From Phyllobacterium sp. YR531 (GTDB lineage: Bacteria > Pseudomonadota > Alphaproteobacteria > Rhizobiales > Rhizobiaceae), in NCBI RefSeq assembly GCF_000282595.1, contig NZ_AKIZ01000016.1:186001-250000 (forward strand): a stretch of 64,000 nt of DNA, given 5' to 3'. Below are positions 30,528 through 39,588 of the stretch, one piece after another. The notes beneath the pieces are model-generated. The model had not been told where the DNA came from. It saw only the letters and a list, made by a program, of their open reading frames with translations, and made no database searches. Each line of letters begins with the position of its first letter. Within the stretch, counting starts at the first letter, position 1. A program made the position numbers and the translations under genes.

Positions 30528-31121
30528 CTACTTCAGCATTGGCCAGAGGCTCGCTACCAACAACAGGGCCATTGTGATGTTGAACCACTTTAGTCGAACG
30601 GGGTCTGCCAGCCAGCTGCGCATGATCTGTCCAAACGCTGCCCAGCTGGAAACTGACGGTATGTTGACCACGGCAAAGGCAAACCCCACGATAAACATCG
30701 TTGTAAAATAGGCGTTTGCAGATGTGTAGGTGGCCATGGCGGTCACCGCCATCACCCATGCTTTAGGGTTGATCCACTGAAAAGCAGCAGCTTCCAGAAA
30801 TGTCATTGGCCGCGCCTTGTCATCAACATTGCTGATCGATCGTGACATCGCAATTTTATAAGCGAGGTAAAGAAGATAAGCACCCCCAGCGAATTTGAGA
30901 ACCGTATAAAGCAGGGGTACGGTTTCAATTAACGCGCCAAGGCCGGAACCCACTCCGATCAACAGAGTGAAGAAGCCTGAGCCAATTCCGAGCATATGCG
31001 GTATGGAGCGGCGAAAGCCGAAATTGACCCCTGACGTCAGCAACATCAGATTGTTGGGCCCCGGCGTTACCGAAGTTACAAAAGCGAACAGGAGCAGCGT
31101 CAAGAAAACATCGAGCGTCAT
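30528..31121 (-). CDS. LysE/RhtB-family amino acid exporter
   Basis: A 197-aa inner-membrane protein with about six segments. The N-terminal FVTSVTPGPNNLMLLTSGVNFG and FQWINPKAWVMAVTA are the family signatures. It should export amino acids or related amides. It lies upstream of nthA on the same strand with a 37-bp gap, so it may belong to the nitrile hydratase operon and remove a product; this is inference. Confidence 0.92.
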   Translation of the reverse strand: MTLDVFLTLLLFAFVTSVTPGPNNLMLLTSGVNFGFRRSIPHMLGIGSGFFTLLIGVGSGLGALIETVPLLYTVLKFAGGAYLLYLAYKIAMSRSISNVDDKARPMTFLEAAAFQWINPKAWVMAVTAMATYTSANAYFTTMFIVGFAFAVVNIPSVSSWAAFGQIMRSWLADPVRLKWFNITMALLLVASLWPMLK

Positions 31122-31180
31122 TTAAAGAACCAACCAATGAAAATCCAACGATAGGATTGGCGCTGCAGACCCTCAATACG

Positions 31181-31217
31181 CATCTTGTCAGGGATACAAT
31201 TCTGCCCTGACAAGATG
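31181..31217 (-). terminator. 13-bp perfect inverted repeat downstream of ilvH
   Basis: Arms CATCTTGTCAGGG and CCCTGACAAGATG with an 11-nt loop, 24 bp after the ilvH stop. No T-run follows, so it may be a transcript-end stabiliser rather than a simple terminator. Confidence 0.6.
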
Positions 31218-31240
31218 TGGTTGAAATCTGAATACTCCGC

Positions 31241-31813
31241 CTACATACCCAAAGGGCCACGGTTCATTGCAGCTACGCCGGTGCGGCAAATTTCAACGAG
31301 GCCAAGTGGCTTCATGATCGCAATGAACTGATCAATCTTCGAGCCTTTACCTGTGATCTCAAAGATAAAATGTTCCGTTGTGGCGTCGGCGACTTTCGCA
31401 TGAAAGGCATCGGCAAGGCGCAAAGCTTCATTACGATGTTCGCCCTGCCCGGCAACCTTCACCAGCGCCAGTTCACGCTGGATTGGGCCGACCTGACCAA
31501 GCTCATCGGCACGGACTGAAAGGTCCACTACGCGATGTACAGGGACGATCCGCTCCAACTGATGACGTATCTGATCAAGAATATGGGGGGTGCCCCGTGT
31601 TACAATGGTGATGCGCGACAGGTGCTGCTCGTGCTCTGTCTCGGACACAGTAAGGCTCTCGATGTTATAGCCACGGCCAGAAAACAATCCGATGACGCGG
31701 GCAAGCACGCCCGGCTCATTGTCGACAAGCACAGACAGGACAGTCGTGACTGGTAGTTCAGTCTCCTTGGCAATGAAATATGCCGATCCGGAGGCTAGGT
31801 TTTGAGCATTCAT
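31241..31813 (-). CDS. ilvH: Acetolactate synthase small (regulatory) subunit
   Basis: A 190-aa ACT-domain subunit: TVLSVLVDNEPGVLARVIGLFSGRGYNIESLTV is the valine-binding ACT domain, followed by the C-terminal domain with AKVADATTEHFIFEITG. It gives feedback inhibition to IlvI. It starts 17 bp after ilvI on the same strand. Confidence 0.97.
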   Translation of the reverse strand: MNAQNLASGSAYFIAKETELPVTTVLSVLVDNEPGVLARVIGLFSGRGYNIESLTVSETEHEQHLSRITIVTRGTPHILDQIRHQLERIVPVHRVVDLSVRADELGQVGPIQRELALVKVAGQGEHRNEALRLADAFHAKVADATTEHFIFEITGKGSKIDQFIAIMKPLGLVEICRTGVAAMNRGPLGM

Positions 31814-31830
31814 TCTAATTCTCCGGGTTC

Positions 31831-33630
31831 TTAAACGAGCTGTCTGCCCTTGGCATCGATAGCGTTTGCAACAGCTTCATCAGTGGCTTCGTCTGGCAAA
31901 AGCATTTCATTGTGCGCTTTGCCTGATGGTATCATCGGGAAGCAGTTTGCGAGATTGGCAACGCGGCAATCGAAAAGCACCGGCTTTTTGACGTCAATCA
32001 TTTCCTGGATAGCATCATCAAGATCACCAGGCTTTTCGCAGCGAATACCGTGGCCGCCATAAGCTTCCGCCAGCTTAACGAAGTCCGGCAGTGCTTCAGT
32101 ATACGAGTGCGAAAGGCGATTGCCATGCAGTAATTGCTGCCATTGGCGCACCATGCCCATGTACTGGTTGTTCAGAATGAAAATCTTGATCGGTGCTTCG
32201 TACTGGACAGCTGCACTCATCTCCTGCATGGTCATCTGGACCGAGGCGTCGCCCGCAATATCGATAACCAGCGATCCGGGATGAGCGATCTGCACGCCCA
32301 GCGCTGCGGGCAATCCGTATCCCATAGTACCCAGTCCGCCAGATGTCATCCAGCGGTTTGGCTTCTCAAAGCCATAGAACTGCGCCGCCCACATTTGATG
32401 TTGGCCAACTTCAGTCGTGATGTACGTGTCGTGATCTTTGGTCAAAGCATAGAGACGCTCAAGCGCATATTGCGGCATGATGACGTCCTTGTTACGCGTG
32501 TAGGACAAGGATTTTCGTTCACGCCACCTGTTGATTTGTGACCACCACGCATCGATAGCTCGCTCATCGGGCTTGGTAGAAGAAGCACGCAGCAGCCGGA
32601 TCATATCTTCGAGCACTGAAGCAACATCCCCAATGACTGGAATGTCGACTCGAACGGCCTTGTTGATTGAGGACGGATCAATATCGATATGAATCTTCTT
32701 GGAATTCGGCGAAAAGCCGCTCAAACGACCAGTGATACGATCGTCAAAACGCGCACCGATATTCACCATGACGTCGCAATCATGCATGGTCATATTGGCT
32801 TCATATGTGCCGTGCATGCCAAGCATTCCCAGCCAATTCTTGCCTGAAGCTGGGTAAGCACCGAGGCCCATCAATGTTGATGTGATAGGGAAATTGGTCA
32901 ACTGCACCAACTCACGCAACAATTTGCTCGCCTCGTCGCCCGAGTTGATAACGCCGCCACCCGAATAAATGACAGGGCGCTTTGCGGTCATCATCAGAGC
33001 TACAGCGCGCTTGACGGCTTCGAGGTCTGCCTGAACCGTAGGACGATAGCTGGTGCGGGGACTTGTTTCCGGCGGTGTATAAATGCCGGTTGCAAATTGA
33101 ACATCCTTTGGTACGTCAACCAGCACCGGACCCGGACGGCCAGTGCGGGCGATGTGAAATGCTTCGTGCAAAATACGCGAGAGATCGTTTACGTCCTTCA
33201 CCAGCCAATTATGCTTGGTGCAAGGGCGCGTAATACCAACCGTATCACATTCCTGAAATGCATCGGAACCAATCAAGCTGGTGGGCACCTGTCCGCTGAT
33301 GCAAACCAGCGGAATTGAATCCATCAGTGCGTCCTGCAAGGGCGTAACTGCATTGGTCGCACCAGGACCAGAAGTTACCAGCATAACGCCGACCTTGCCC
33401 GTGGAGCGGGCATAGCCTTCAGCCGCGTGACCAGCACCTTGCTCATGACGAACCAGAATGTGGTTGATCTTGTCCTGTTGGAAAAGCTCGTCATAAATTG
33501 GAAGGACAGCACCGCCAGGGTAGCCGAAAATGTCCGTCACGCCCTGGTCAATAAGGGCCTGTACAACCATTTCAGCGCCGGTCATTTCACGTCGTTGCGA
33601 AGTTTTGCTGTCCTGTTTATCTGCGGTCAT
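31831..33630 (-). CDS. ilvI: Acetolactate synthase large (catalytic) subunit
   Basis: A 599-aa ThDP enzyme making acetolactate and acetohydroxybutyrate. Landmarks: DIFGYPGGAVLPIYDEL, RHEQGAGHAAEGYARSTGK with the catalytic Glu, the FAD-domain centre, and the ThDP loop GDASVQMTMQEM...NNQYMGMVRQWQ. GGGAAGAGACCG precedes the ATG. It is controlled by the attenuator just upstream. IlvB/IlvI naming is equivalent here. Confidence 0.97.
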   Translation of the reverse strand: MTADKQDSKTSQRREMTGAEMVVQALIDQGVTDIFGYPGGAVLPIYDELFQQDKINHILVRHEQGAGHAAEGYARSTGKVGVMLVTSGPGATNAVTPLQDALMDSIPLVCISGQVPTSLIGSDAFQECDTVGITRPCTKHNWLVKDVNDLSRILHEAFHIARTGRPGPVLVDVPKDVQFATGIYTPPETSPRTSYRPTVQADLEAVKRAVALMMTAKRPVIYSGGGVINSGDEASKLLRELVQLTNFPITSTLMGLGAYPASGKNWLGMLGMHGTYEANMTMHDCDVMVNIGARFDDRITGRLSGFSPNSKKIHIDIDPSSINKAVRVDIPVIGDVASVLEDMIRLLRASSTKPDERAIDAWWSQINRWRERKSLSYTRNKDVIMPQYALERLYALTKDHDTYITTEVGQHQMWAAQFYGFEKPNRWMTSGGLGTMGYGLPAALGVQIAHPGSLVIDIAGDASVQMTMQEMSAAVQYEAPIKIFILNNQYMGMVRQWQQLLHGNRLSHSYTEALPDFVKLAEAYGGHGIRCEKPGDLDDAIQEMIDVKKPVLFDCRVANLANCFPMIPSGKAHNEMLLPDEATDEAVANAIDAKGRQLV

Positions 33631-33703
33631 CGGTCTCTTCCCGTCTATTCTGCGGCCTGTAGCCTTCCAGAAGATGCTTTCGTTTAACTGAGATGTAGAA
33701 AAT

Positions 33704-33726
33704 AAAAAAGGCCCCCGAGGGAGCCT
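33704..33726 (-). terminator. Attenuator terminator in the ilvIH leader
   Basis: On the minus strand AGGCTCCC, loop TC..., GGGGGCCT, then a run of six T. It lies between the leader peptide and ilvI. Eight base pairs include one G-U. It is the classical attenuator end. Confidence 0.88.
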
Positions 33727-33758
33727 GTGTTTCGCGCATGGGAGCTTTCGCCGGGTGC

Positions 33759-33809
33759 TTACAACACCCTGCCCATACGCGGTCCCACGACAATAAGAAC
33801 TGTTTTCAT
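33759..33809 (-). CDS. ilv leader peptide (16 aa)
   Basis: ATG at 33809 to TAA at 33759 encodes MKTVLIVVGPRMGRVL. Seven of the 16 codons are Val, Leu or Ile, five in a row (VLIVV). It lies between the promoter and the attenuator hairpin of ilvIH. Ribosome stalling on these codons when branched-chain amino acids are scarce should prevent terminator formation. Codons 11-14 (CGCGTATGGG) can pair with CCCATGCGCG at 33733-33742, a competing stem. Confidence 0.85.
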   Translation of the reverse strand: MKTVLIVVGPRMGRVL

Positions 33810-33817
33810 GGTCGCGG

Positions 33818-33846
33818 ACGATAATTTAGCGATTTCAATCCGTCAA
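33818..33846 (-). promoter_or_regulatory. Sigma-70-like promoter of the ilv leader-ilvIH operon
   Basis: TTGACG (33841-33846) and TATCGT (33818-33823) with exactly 17 bp between them on the minus strand. The expected transcript start is about 33811, only one or two bases from the leader ATG at 33809. The leader peptide mRNA would be leaderless or nearly so. Confidence 0.6.
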
Positions 33847-33990
33847 CGGGCAAAATGCAAATCAATGTATGTGATTGCGATCAAGTCAATTTATATCGCG
33901 GACGCTAAGGTATTTTCAATTCCTTTTATGCATGATGGCGAATTGGCGCCTCGTCATCCGACGGGCAATAATCTTGGGAATGAACAGCCG

Positions 33991-35850
33991 ATGAGCGCTG
34001 AAGCCATGCCTGCAGCAGAACCGAGACCATTTGTTCGCAACAGAACTGATGGTCACGTCATTGAGTGCAATGGCGAAACAGCGATAATTTACGCGCAGAC
34101 CGGCCCATCAATAAACGCTTCCGACGATTATTGGACCGTAGGGCAGCTCATCTCAATTCAGGTCGACAATGCGCGCATAGTCGGGTTGATCTTCAAGGTC
34201 GATTTGCCGGAAACCCGATGGGTCTCTGGTGCGGATCAGGATGTGCACGTGCATGTTGAGCTTGTTGGGCAGGTCAATGTTGGAACCAACAATCAACTGA
34301 CATTCGCCTCGGGTGTGGCTACGTACCCTCATATGGGAGCGATCGCGCACCGCATTCGCGCGACCGATCTGGCGACGATTTACACGGCTAGCCTCAAGAA
34401 CGCAGTATCAATAGGACATTTGTCGCAGAACTCATCAATTCCTGCTCTGATCTCCATAGAAAGTTTGATCACTCGTCATTTCGCGGTTCTTGGCAGCACC
34501 GGTGTTGGCAAATCCAGTGCAGTTTCGCTGCTCTTACGCAAAATCATCAGCCAACGCCCAGACCTGCGTGTCCTGATACTTGACCCGCACAACGAATTTG
34601 CCAGCGCATTCCCCAAACACGCAATCTCGATTGATTACAATACGTTCGATCTTCCCTACTGGTTATTCCGGCTGGAAGAGTTTGCGGAAGCTGTATTTCG
34701 GGGAAGACCGGTTATAGCCGGAGAAGTAGACGCACTGCGTGATCTGATCCCCATCGCCAAAGATCAATTTGCCAACTCAGAACAGTCCATATCACCTTCA
34801 CTGCTGAGAAAAGACCGCGATTACTCATCAATGACGGCTGACACACCGGCACCGTATCGTATAGCTGACCTGATTAAACTGATTGATGATCGTATCGGTC
34901 AACTGGAAGGCAAAGCTGACAGGCCAGTCATGAAGGCTTTGAAACAGCGACTGCAGGCGCTGGTTGCCGATCCGCGTTATCGTTTCATGTTCACCGCACC
35001 GACCACTATGGATACAATGCGGCAGATAATCGGCCATATTTTTCGCGTACCAGCCAATGACAAGCCAATTTGTGTTTTCCAACTGGCTGGCTTGCCTTCC
35101 GAAGTTGTCAATTCCGTAGCATCTGTCCTTTGCCGCATGGCGTTCGATCTCGCGGTATCAAGCGATGGACGCCTACAGACATTGGTCGTCTGTGAGGAAG
35201 CGCATCGTTATATTCCGGCAAACCCCAACGCTGGTTTCTGGCCGACACGGCAAGCTATCGCCCGAATTGCTAAGGAAGGCCGCAAATACGGGGTTTATCT
35301 GGGCGTTATTACCCAGCGTCCGGGTGAACTCGATTCCACTATCCTGTCACAATGCAGTACCGTCTTTGCCATGCGCTTGGGAAATGAACGGGATCAGGAA
35401 ATTATTCGTGGTGCAATTACAGGCGCTTCACAGAGCACTGTCGGCTTTCTTTCATCAATTGCAAACCGTGAAGCGATTGCCTTTGGTGAAGCAGTTCCTA
35501 CGCCAATGCGTATGGTATTTGAAACGATACCCCCGGAAGATCTTCCCGCAGCCCATATGACAAAGAACCAGGAATTGGCAAAACTCGGGGATCAACATTT
35601 GAGTTTAGACGTCATACTCATGCGGATGCGCCAGCTGAATGCAGCTGAAGGCATGACCAAGGATGACCCAGGCATGGCATTCGAAACCCCTAACACCCCA
35701 CCTTCGCCACCGAAGCTTCAGACACCTCCGGACAGGATTCAGTGGCGCAGTACAGAACCGAAACCGCAGCGACCGGAGCCAACTCAGACCACTGTCGAAG
35801 GCTTCAGGGCTAATGATCTGATCCGGACATTCCGCAACGATAAAACCTGA
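33991..35850 (+). CDS. HerA-like ATPase (DUF87)
   Basis: A protein of about 619 aa of the HerA/FtsK superfamily. It has an N-terminal HAS-barrel-like beta region (FVRNRTDGHVIECNGETAIIYAQTGP), Walker A GSTGVGKSSAVSLLLRK, the LILDPHNEFASAF strand, an acidic Walker B in LQTLVVCEEAHRYIPA, and the late Arg region QRPGELDSTILSQCSTVFAMRLGNERD. The C-terminus is Pro-rich. ATG at 33991 or 33928 are both possible; the first is preferred because similarity starts there. HerA proteins translocate DNA as hexamers, but no NurA nuclease or defence partner is adjacent. Confidence 0.85.
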   Translation: MSAEAMPAAEPRPFVRNRTDGHVIECNGETAIIYAQTGPSINASDDYWTVGQLISIQVDNARIVGLIFKVDLPETRWVSGADQDVHVHVELVGQVNVGTNNQLTFASGVATYPHMGAIAHRIRATDLATIYTASLKNAVSIGHLSQNSSIPALISIESLITRHFAVLGSTGVGKSSAVSLLLRKIISQRPDLRVLILDPHNEFASAFPKHAISIDYNTFDLPYWLFRLEEFAEAVFRGRPVIAGEVDALRDLIPIAKDQFANSEQSISPSLLRKDRDYSSMTADTPAPYRIADLIKLIDDRIGQLEGKADRPVMKALKQRLQALVADPRYRFMFTAPTTMDTMRQIIGHIFRVPANDKPICVFQLAGLPSEVVNSVASVLCRMAFDLAVSSDGRLQTLVVCEEAHRYIPANPNAGFWPTRQAIARIAKEGRKYGVYLGVITQRPGELDSTILSQCSTVFAMRLGNERDQEIIRGAITGASQSTVGFLSSIANREAIAFGEAVPTPMRMVFETIPPEDLPAAHMTKNQELAKLGDQHLSLDVILMRMRQLNAAEGMTKDDPGMAFETPNTPPSPPKLQTPPDRIQWRSTEPKPQRPEPTQTTVEGFRANDLIRTFRNDKT

Positions 35851-35854
35851 ATAA

Positions 35855-36736
35855 TCAAGGACATGGTAATCTTTCCCAATCATCGCCAAGCTGATTGCGG
35901 AACCATGTCATCTGCCGCTTGGCATATTGCCGCGTTGCAATTGTCGCAAGCTCAGCGGCCTGTTCCGCTTTCAACCGCCCAGCCAATACTTCTGCAATTT
36001 CCTTGACACCGATCGCGCGCATGGCAGGCAGTTCATGCGAAAGACCAAGTGATAACAATGCATTGACCTCGTCGAGCGCACCTTCGTCCATCATCGTTTC
36101 AAACCGCGTTGCGATCCGTTTGCCAAGCCACTGCCGATCCGGTTCAATGACAATCTTTTTCGCGCCAGAGGAATCAACAAGAGCACGCCCCTTCTCCTTT
36201 TGCCACTCGACGATAGAGCGGCCCGAAACGTCAAAAACCTCGAGCGCACGTACAATCCGCTGGCTATCAGTGGGGCGCAACGATGCCGCGGCGAGAGGGT
36301 CTTTCTTCACAAGTAATTCGTGAAGTTTTTCCGCTCCCAGCTCGGCATCCTGCATTCGCCAAAAAGAACGAATATCGTCGGGAATTGCCGGCATGGTGGA
36401 AAGACCGCCAAGGAGAGCGCGAAAATAGAGCCCCGTACCGCCGGCAAAAATTAATGTCTTTTCAAAGAGTTCCGGGCTTTCCAGCACCTGTTCAACGTCA
36501 TCAAACCAACGCCCGGTAGAATAGGCTATGGATGGCGCTACGTGCCCATAAAGATAGTGCGGCACCTGTTTCAATTCAACTTGGCCCGGTCGTGCAGTTA
36601 GGTGTTCCAGCACGCTATAAACCTGCATAGAATCCGTATTGATGATAACTCCGCCGGTTTCTTCGGCTAACCGAAGCGCCAGAGCCGACTTGCCGCTGGC
36701 CGTCGGTCCGGCTATCAGGATTATCTGTCTCGTCAA
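35855..36736 (-). CDS. miaA: tRNA dimethylallyltransferase MiaA
   Basis: A 293-aa enzyme adding the isoprenyl group to A37 of tRNAs reading U-codons. It has the P-loop [22 protein letters not shown], the NTDSMQVY motif, [15 protein letters not shown] and the C-terminal [17 protein letters not shown]. No ATG lies in front of the P-loop; TTG at 36736 with GGGAAG close before it is the best start. The frame upstream of it overlaps serB and is not coding. Its start is 12 bp from the divergent serB start. Confidence 0.95.
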   Translation of the reverse strand: MTRQIILIAGPTASGKSALALRLAEETGGVIINTDSMQVYSVLEHLTARPGQVELKQVPHYLYGHVAPSIAYSTGRWFDDVEQVLESPELFEKTLIFAGGTGLYFRALLGGLSTMPAIPDDIRSFWRMQDAELGAEKLHELLVKKDPLAAASLRPTDSQRIVRALEVFDVSGRSIVEWQKEKGRALVDSSGAKKIVIEPDRQWLGKRIATRFETMMDEGALDEVNALLSLGLSHELPAMRAIGVKEIAEVLAGRLKAEQAAELATIATRQYAKRQMTWFRNQLGDDWERLPCP

Positions 36737-36748
36737 ATCACTTCCCAA

Positions 36749-37651
36749 ATGGAAATCGCCCCCATGCCTCTGATGGCTACACTTATTGCAAACCCTGCCG
36801 CGCCAAATCTGACACCATCGCTTGGGATTAAAGCCTCGGCAGCAGTCAATGCAACAGGTCTTTATTGGCTGGCTGATGGAGTTGCCTGCGATATAACGTT
36901 GAAAGATACCGACGATCTTAACGCGGCAAGGCACCTCATCGCACACGCAATTGATGGCGAACCTATTGATATTGTTATCCAAAATCAAGACAGCAGGCGA
37001 AAAAAGGTGCTGATTGCCGACATGGATTCCACCATGATCCAACAGGAATGCATCGACGAACTCGCCGAAGAAGCAGGGCTACGCGATAAAGTCGCCGCTA
37101 TCACTGCAAGGGCGATGAATGGCGAAATTGACTTCGAACCAGCGCTTCGGGAACGTGTCGCCCTGCTCAAAGGCCTGCCCTATTCGGTCATTGATAAAGT
37201 CATCGCCAGCCGCATTACCTTGATGCCAGGTGGCCCAGAGCTGGTTCGGACAATGAAAAAACATGGAGCTTATACAGCACTGGTGTCCGGTGGTTTTACC
37301 GTGTTTACGCAGCGTATTGCGGAGATGATCGGGTTCAATGAAAACAGTGCCAACATATTGATAGATAACGGAGAAACGCTAACCGGCGAGGTTAAGGAAC
37401 CCATTCTTGGCCGCGCTGCGAAAGTGGCTGCCTTGAGCAGTATTTGCGAACGTTTCGGCCTTACTCCCAATGAGGCAATGGCGGTTGGAGATGGCGCAAA
37501 CGATCTCGGCATGCTGCAACTGGCGGGCACAGGGGTCGCACTCCACGCAAAACCTGTGGTAGCAGAACAGGCCAATGTACGTATCGATCACGGCGATCTG
37601 ACTGCCCTGCTCTATATACAGGGCTACAGGAAGACAGATTTCGTTATCTGA
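36749..37651 (+). CDS. serB: Phosphoserine phosphatase SerB
   Basis: A 300-aa HAD-family enzyme, last step of serine synthesis. It has the nucleophile motif [20 protein letters not shown], motif [17 protein letters not shown] and motif [28 protein letters not shown]. The N-terminal 80 residues form the ACT-like region usual in SerB. The first ATG (36749) has no clear ribosome site; ATG at 36764 or 36773 are alternatives. Confidence 0.96.
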   Translation: MEIAPMPLMATLIANPAAPNLTPSLGIKASAAVNATGLYWLADGVACDITLKDTDDLNAARHLIAHAIDGEPIDIVIQNQDSRRKKVLIADMDSTMIQQECIDELAEEAGLRDKVAAITARAMNGEIDFEPALRERVALLKGLPYSVIDKVIASRITLMPGGPELVRTMKKHGAYTALVSGGFTVFTQRIAEMIGFNENSANILIDNGETLTGEVKEPILGRAAKVAALSSICERFGLTPNEAMAVGDGANDLGMLQLAGTGVALHAKPVVAEQANVRIDHGDLTALLYIQGYRKTDFVI

Positions 37652-37692
37652 ACGAAACTCGCGTCGATACAACCATTTTTCACGCCTAGGTT

Positions 37693-37735
37693 GCAATTCT
37701 GCTAGCAAAATCGAAAGTTTTGCTAGCAGAATTGC
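37693..37735. terminator. 18-bp perfect palindrome after serB
   Basis: Arms GCAATTCTGCTAGCAAAA and TTTTGCTAGCAGAATTGC with a 7-nt loop, 42 bp after the serB stop. It forms a very stable hairpin in either strand and lies between convergent serB and degP, so it may end both transcripts. Its AT-rich flank contains only short T-runs. Confidence 0.6.
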
Positions 37736-37761
37736 TAATTTCTCTAGAATGCCGCGGCAAA

Positions 37762-37783
37762 CTTCCGGAATTCAATCCGGAAG
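37762..37783. terminator. Second short hairpin between serB and degP
   Basis: Arms CTTCCGGA and TCCGGAAG with a 6-nt loop, 36 bp downstream of the degP stop on the minus strand. Weak T-run; probably a partial terminator. Confidence 0.45.
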
Positions 37784-37819
37784 CGCTTTAATTTTCACCG
37801 CCAAACCGTTTTTTGGGTT

Positions 37820-39370
37820 TTAATCCATTTGCAGAGTTACAAATCGTAACTCACCAGTTTTCGACGCCAGCATGAGAAGCGCATTCTTGCGACCTTCATC
37901 CCGCAATTTTTCGATGCGCGCCGCAACGTCTTCCGGCGTGGAAACAGTTTCCTGCGCGATGTCGACGATTACATCTCCTGCTTGTATTCGCTTGTTACCT
38001 GCAACTGAGTCATCCTGAACTTCGGTCACAAGAACACCTTCAACCTCTTTGGAGATACCAAATGATTTGCGGGTATCTTCATCCAATGTGCCCAAGGTCA
38101 TGCCCAGCACATCAACGCCCTGAATTGCGCCATCTTCATCCTGGTCGGCGTCAGCTGGTTTTTTGCTGGCCGCCTGCTCGCTGTCTTCAAGACGACCGAG
38201 CGTGACTTTCACGGTCTGCTCTTTGCCCTTGCGCACAACAACAACATCAACTTCCTTGCCAACCGGACTTTCGGCGACAACGCGCGGCAGATCCTTGACG
38301 GTAGCGACCTCTTTGCCATCGAAACGAATAATCACATCACCGGCCAGAATGGACCCGTTCGCTACAGGGCCACCATCAATGATACCTGCAACCAGCGCAC
38401 CCTTGCTGGTTGTCATGCCGAGGCTCTCGGCAATATCGTCCGTCACGGGCTGGATGCGAACACCCAACCAACCGCGACGGGTCTCACCAAATTCGCGAAG
38501 CTGCGCAATCACCCCCGATGCAAGTTCGGCCGGGATAGCAAAGCCGATACCGATCGAGCCGCCGGTCGGCGAAATGATGGCGGTATTGATGCCAATAACC
38601 TGACCGTACATATCGAAAAGCGGGCCGCCGGAATTGCCACGATTGATCGCAGCATCGGTCTGGATGAAGTTGTCATATGGGCCGGAATTGATGTCGCGAT
38701 TACGCGCCGAGACAATACCTACTGTCACGGTCCCACCGAAACCGAATGGATTACCGATTGCCATGACCCAATCGCCAATGCGCGTCTTTGAGGAATCACC
38801 GAATTTGACAGCAACAAGCTTATGCTTTTTCGGGTCCACCTTGAGAACGGCAAGATCAGTCTTGGTGTCCTTGCCGACCAATTCAGCTTTCAGCTTCGAG
38901 CCGTCGCTGAAGTTGACTTCAATTTCGTCAGCATCTGCGATGACATGATTATTGGTTACAATAATGCCTTCGACGGCATCAACGACAAAACCGGAACCAA
39001 GTGACTGCACTTGCCTTGATGGGTTGTTTTCACCCGGCTTCTGCTTGCCGAAATAATCATTGAAAAATTCCTGGAAGGGCGAGCCATCAGGAACTTTGGG
39101 CATGGGTATCGGACCGGAATCACCATCCTGTCCTTTGACAGTCTGCGAGGTGGAAATATTGACGACAGCGCCCAGCAAGCCTTCAGCCAGGTCAGCGACT
39201 GATGCTGGTCCTTGCGCCCTTGGCTGCGCACTGTTGGGAACTGCGGGTGCCTGCGTCTGGGCAATGGCCGAGGTAACAAGCGCCGGTGAAAATCCGGTAG
39301 CTGCCAAGGCGGTCAGTGCAATAGCGGCTGTGGCAGAACGAAGTGCGGTGCGAGCAGTGCTGGAAACCAT
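37820..39370 (-). CDS. DegP/HtrA-type periplasmic serine protease (Do)
   Basis: A 516-aa protease-chaperone from ATG 39370; the frame upstream adds 62 residues without support. It has a signal peptide ending near SAIAQ, the trypsin-like domain with the full triad (His in VTNNHVIADADEIEV, Asp in TDLAVLKVD, Ser in NRGNSGGPLFD) and two PDZ domains (RRGWLGVRIQPV; VEGVLVTEVQDDS). It should degrade or refold damaged envelope proteins. Intact, unlike the degenerate relative at 46619. Confidence 0.96.
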   Translation of the reverse strand: MVSSTARTALRSATAAIALTALAATGFSPALVTSAIAQTQAPAVPNSAQPRAQGPASVADLAEGLLGAVVNISTSQTVKGQDGDSGPIPMPKVPDGSPFQEFFNDYFGKQKPGENNPSRQVQSLGSGFVVDAVEGIIVTNNHVIADADEIEVNFSDGSKLKAELVGKDTKTDLAVLKVDPKKHKLVAVKFGDSSKTRIGDWVMAIGNPFGFGGTVTVGIVSARNRDINSGPYDNFIQTDAAINRGNSGGPLFDMYGQVIGINTAIISPTGGSIGIGFAIPAELASGVIAQLREFGETRRGWLGVRIQPVTDDIAESLGMTTSKGALVAGIIDGGPVANGSILAGDVIIRFDGKEVATVKDLPRVVAESPVGKEVDVVVVRKGKEQTVKVTLGRLEDSEQAASKKPADADQDEDGAIQGVDVLGMTLGTLDEDTRKSFGISKEVEGVLVTEVQDDSVAGNKRIQAGDVIVDIAQETVSTPEDVAARIEKLRDEGRKNALLMLASKTGELRFVTLQMD

Positions 39371-39588
39371 GACAACAGGCCTTTTTCGGTAGGTCGGAAT
39401 ATTTCGAGCCAGCAGAACCACCACTATGGTCGAAAGTATGGCCGAGTAGAGCAAATTTTGTCTATATACATCCAATTCTGTTTCTCGGATGACAAGACGA
39501 TCCTCGCGAAAGATAGCAAGATCGACGTTTATCCGTCGGACGAAGCTGCCTGACAAAGTGGTTGGCGGCGGTATATAGATAAAACTTG

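Noticed and set aside
33727-33990. N-terminal extension of the HerA-like frame
   Set aside because: The frame stays open upstream through the attenuator and leader of ilvIH on the other strand, and similarity begins only after 33991.
36737-37042. N-terminal extension of the miaA frame of about 100 aa
   Set aside because: It overlaps the start of serB on the other strand and reads as shadow sequence; the P-loop begins just after TTG 36736.
39371-39556. 62-residue extension of the degP frame
   Set aside because: The signal peptide starts cleanly at ATG 39370 and the extension has no family similarity.
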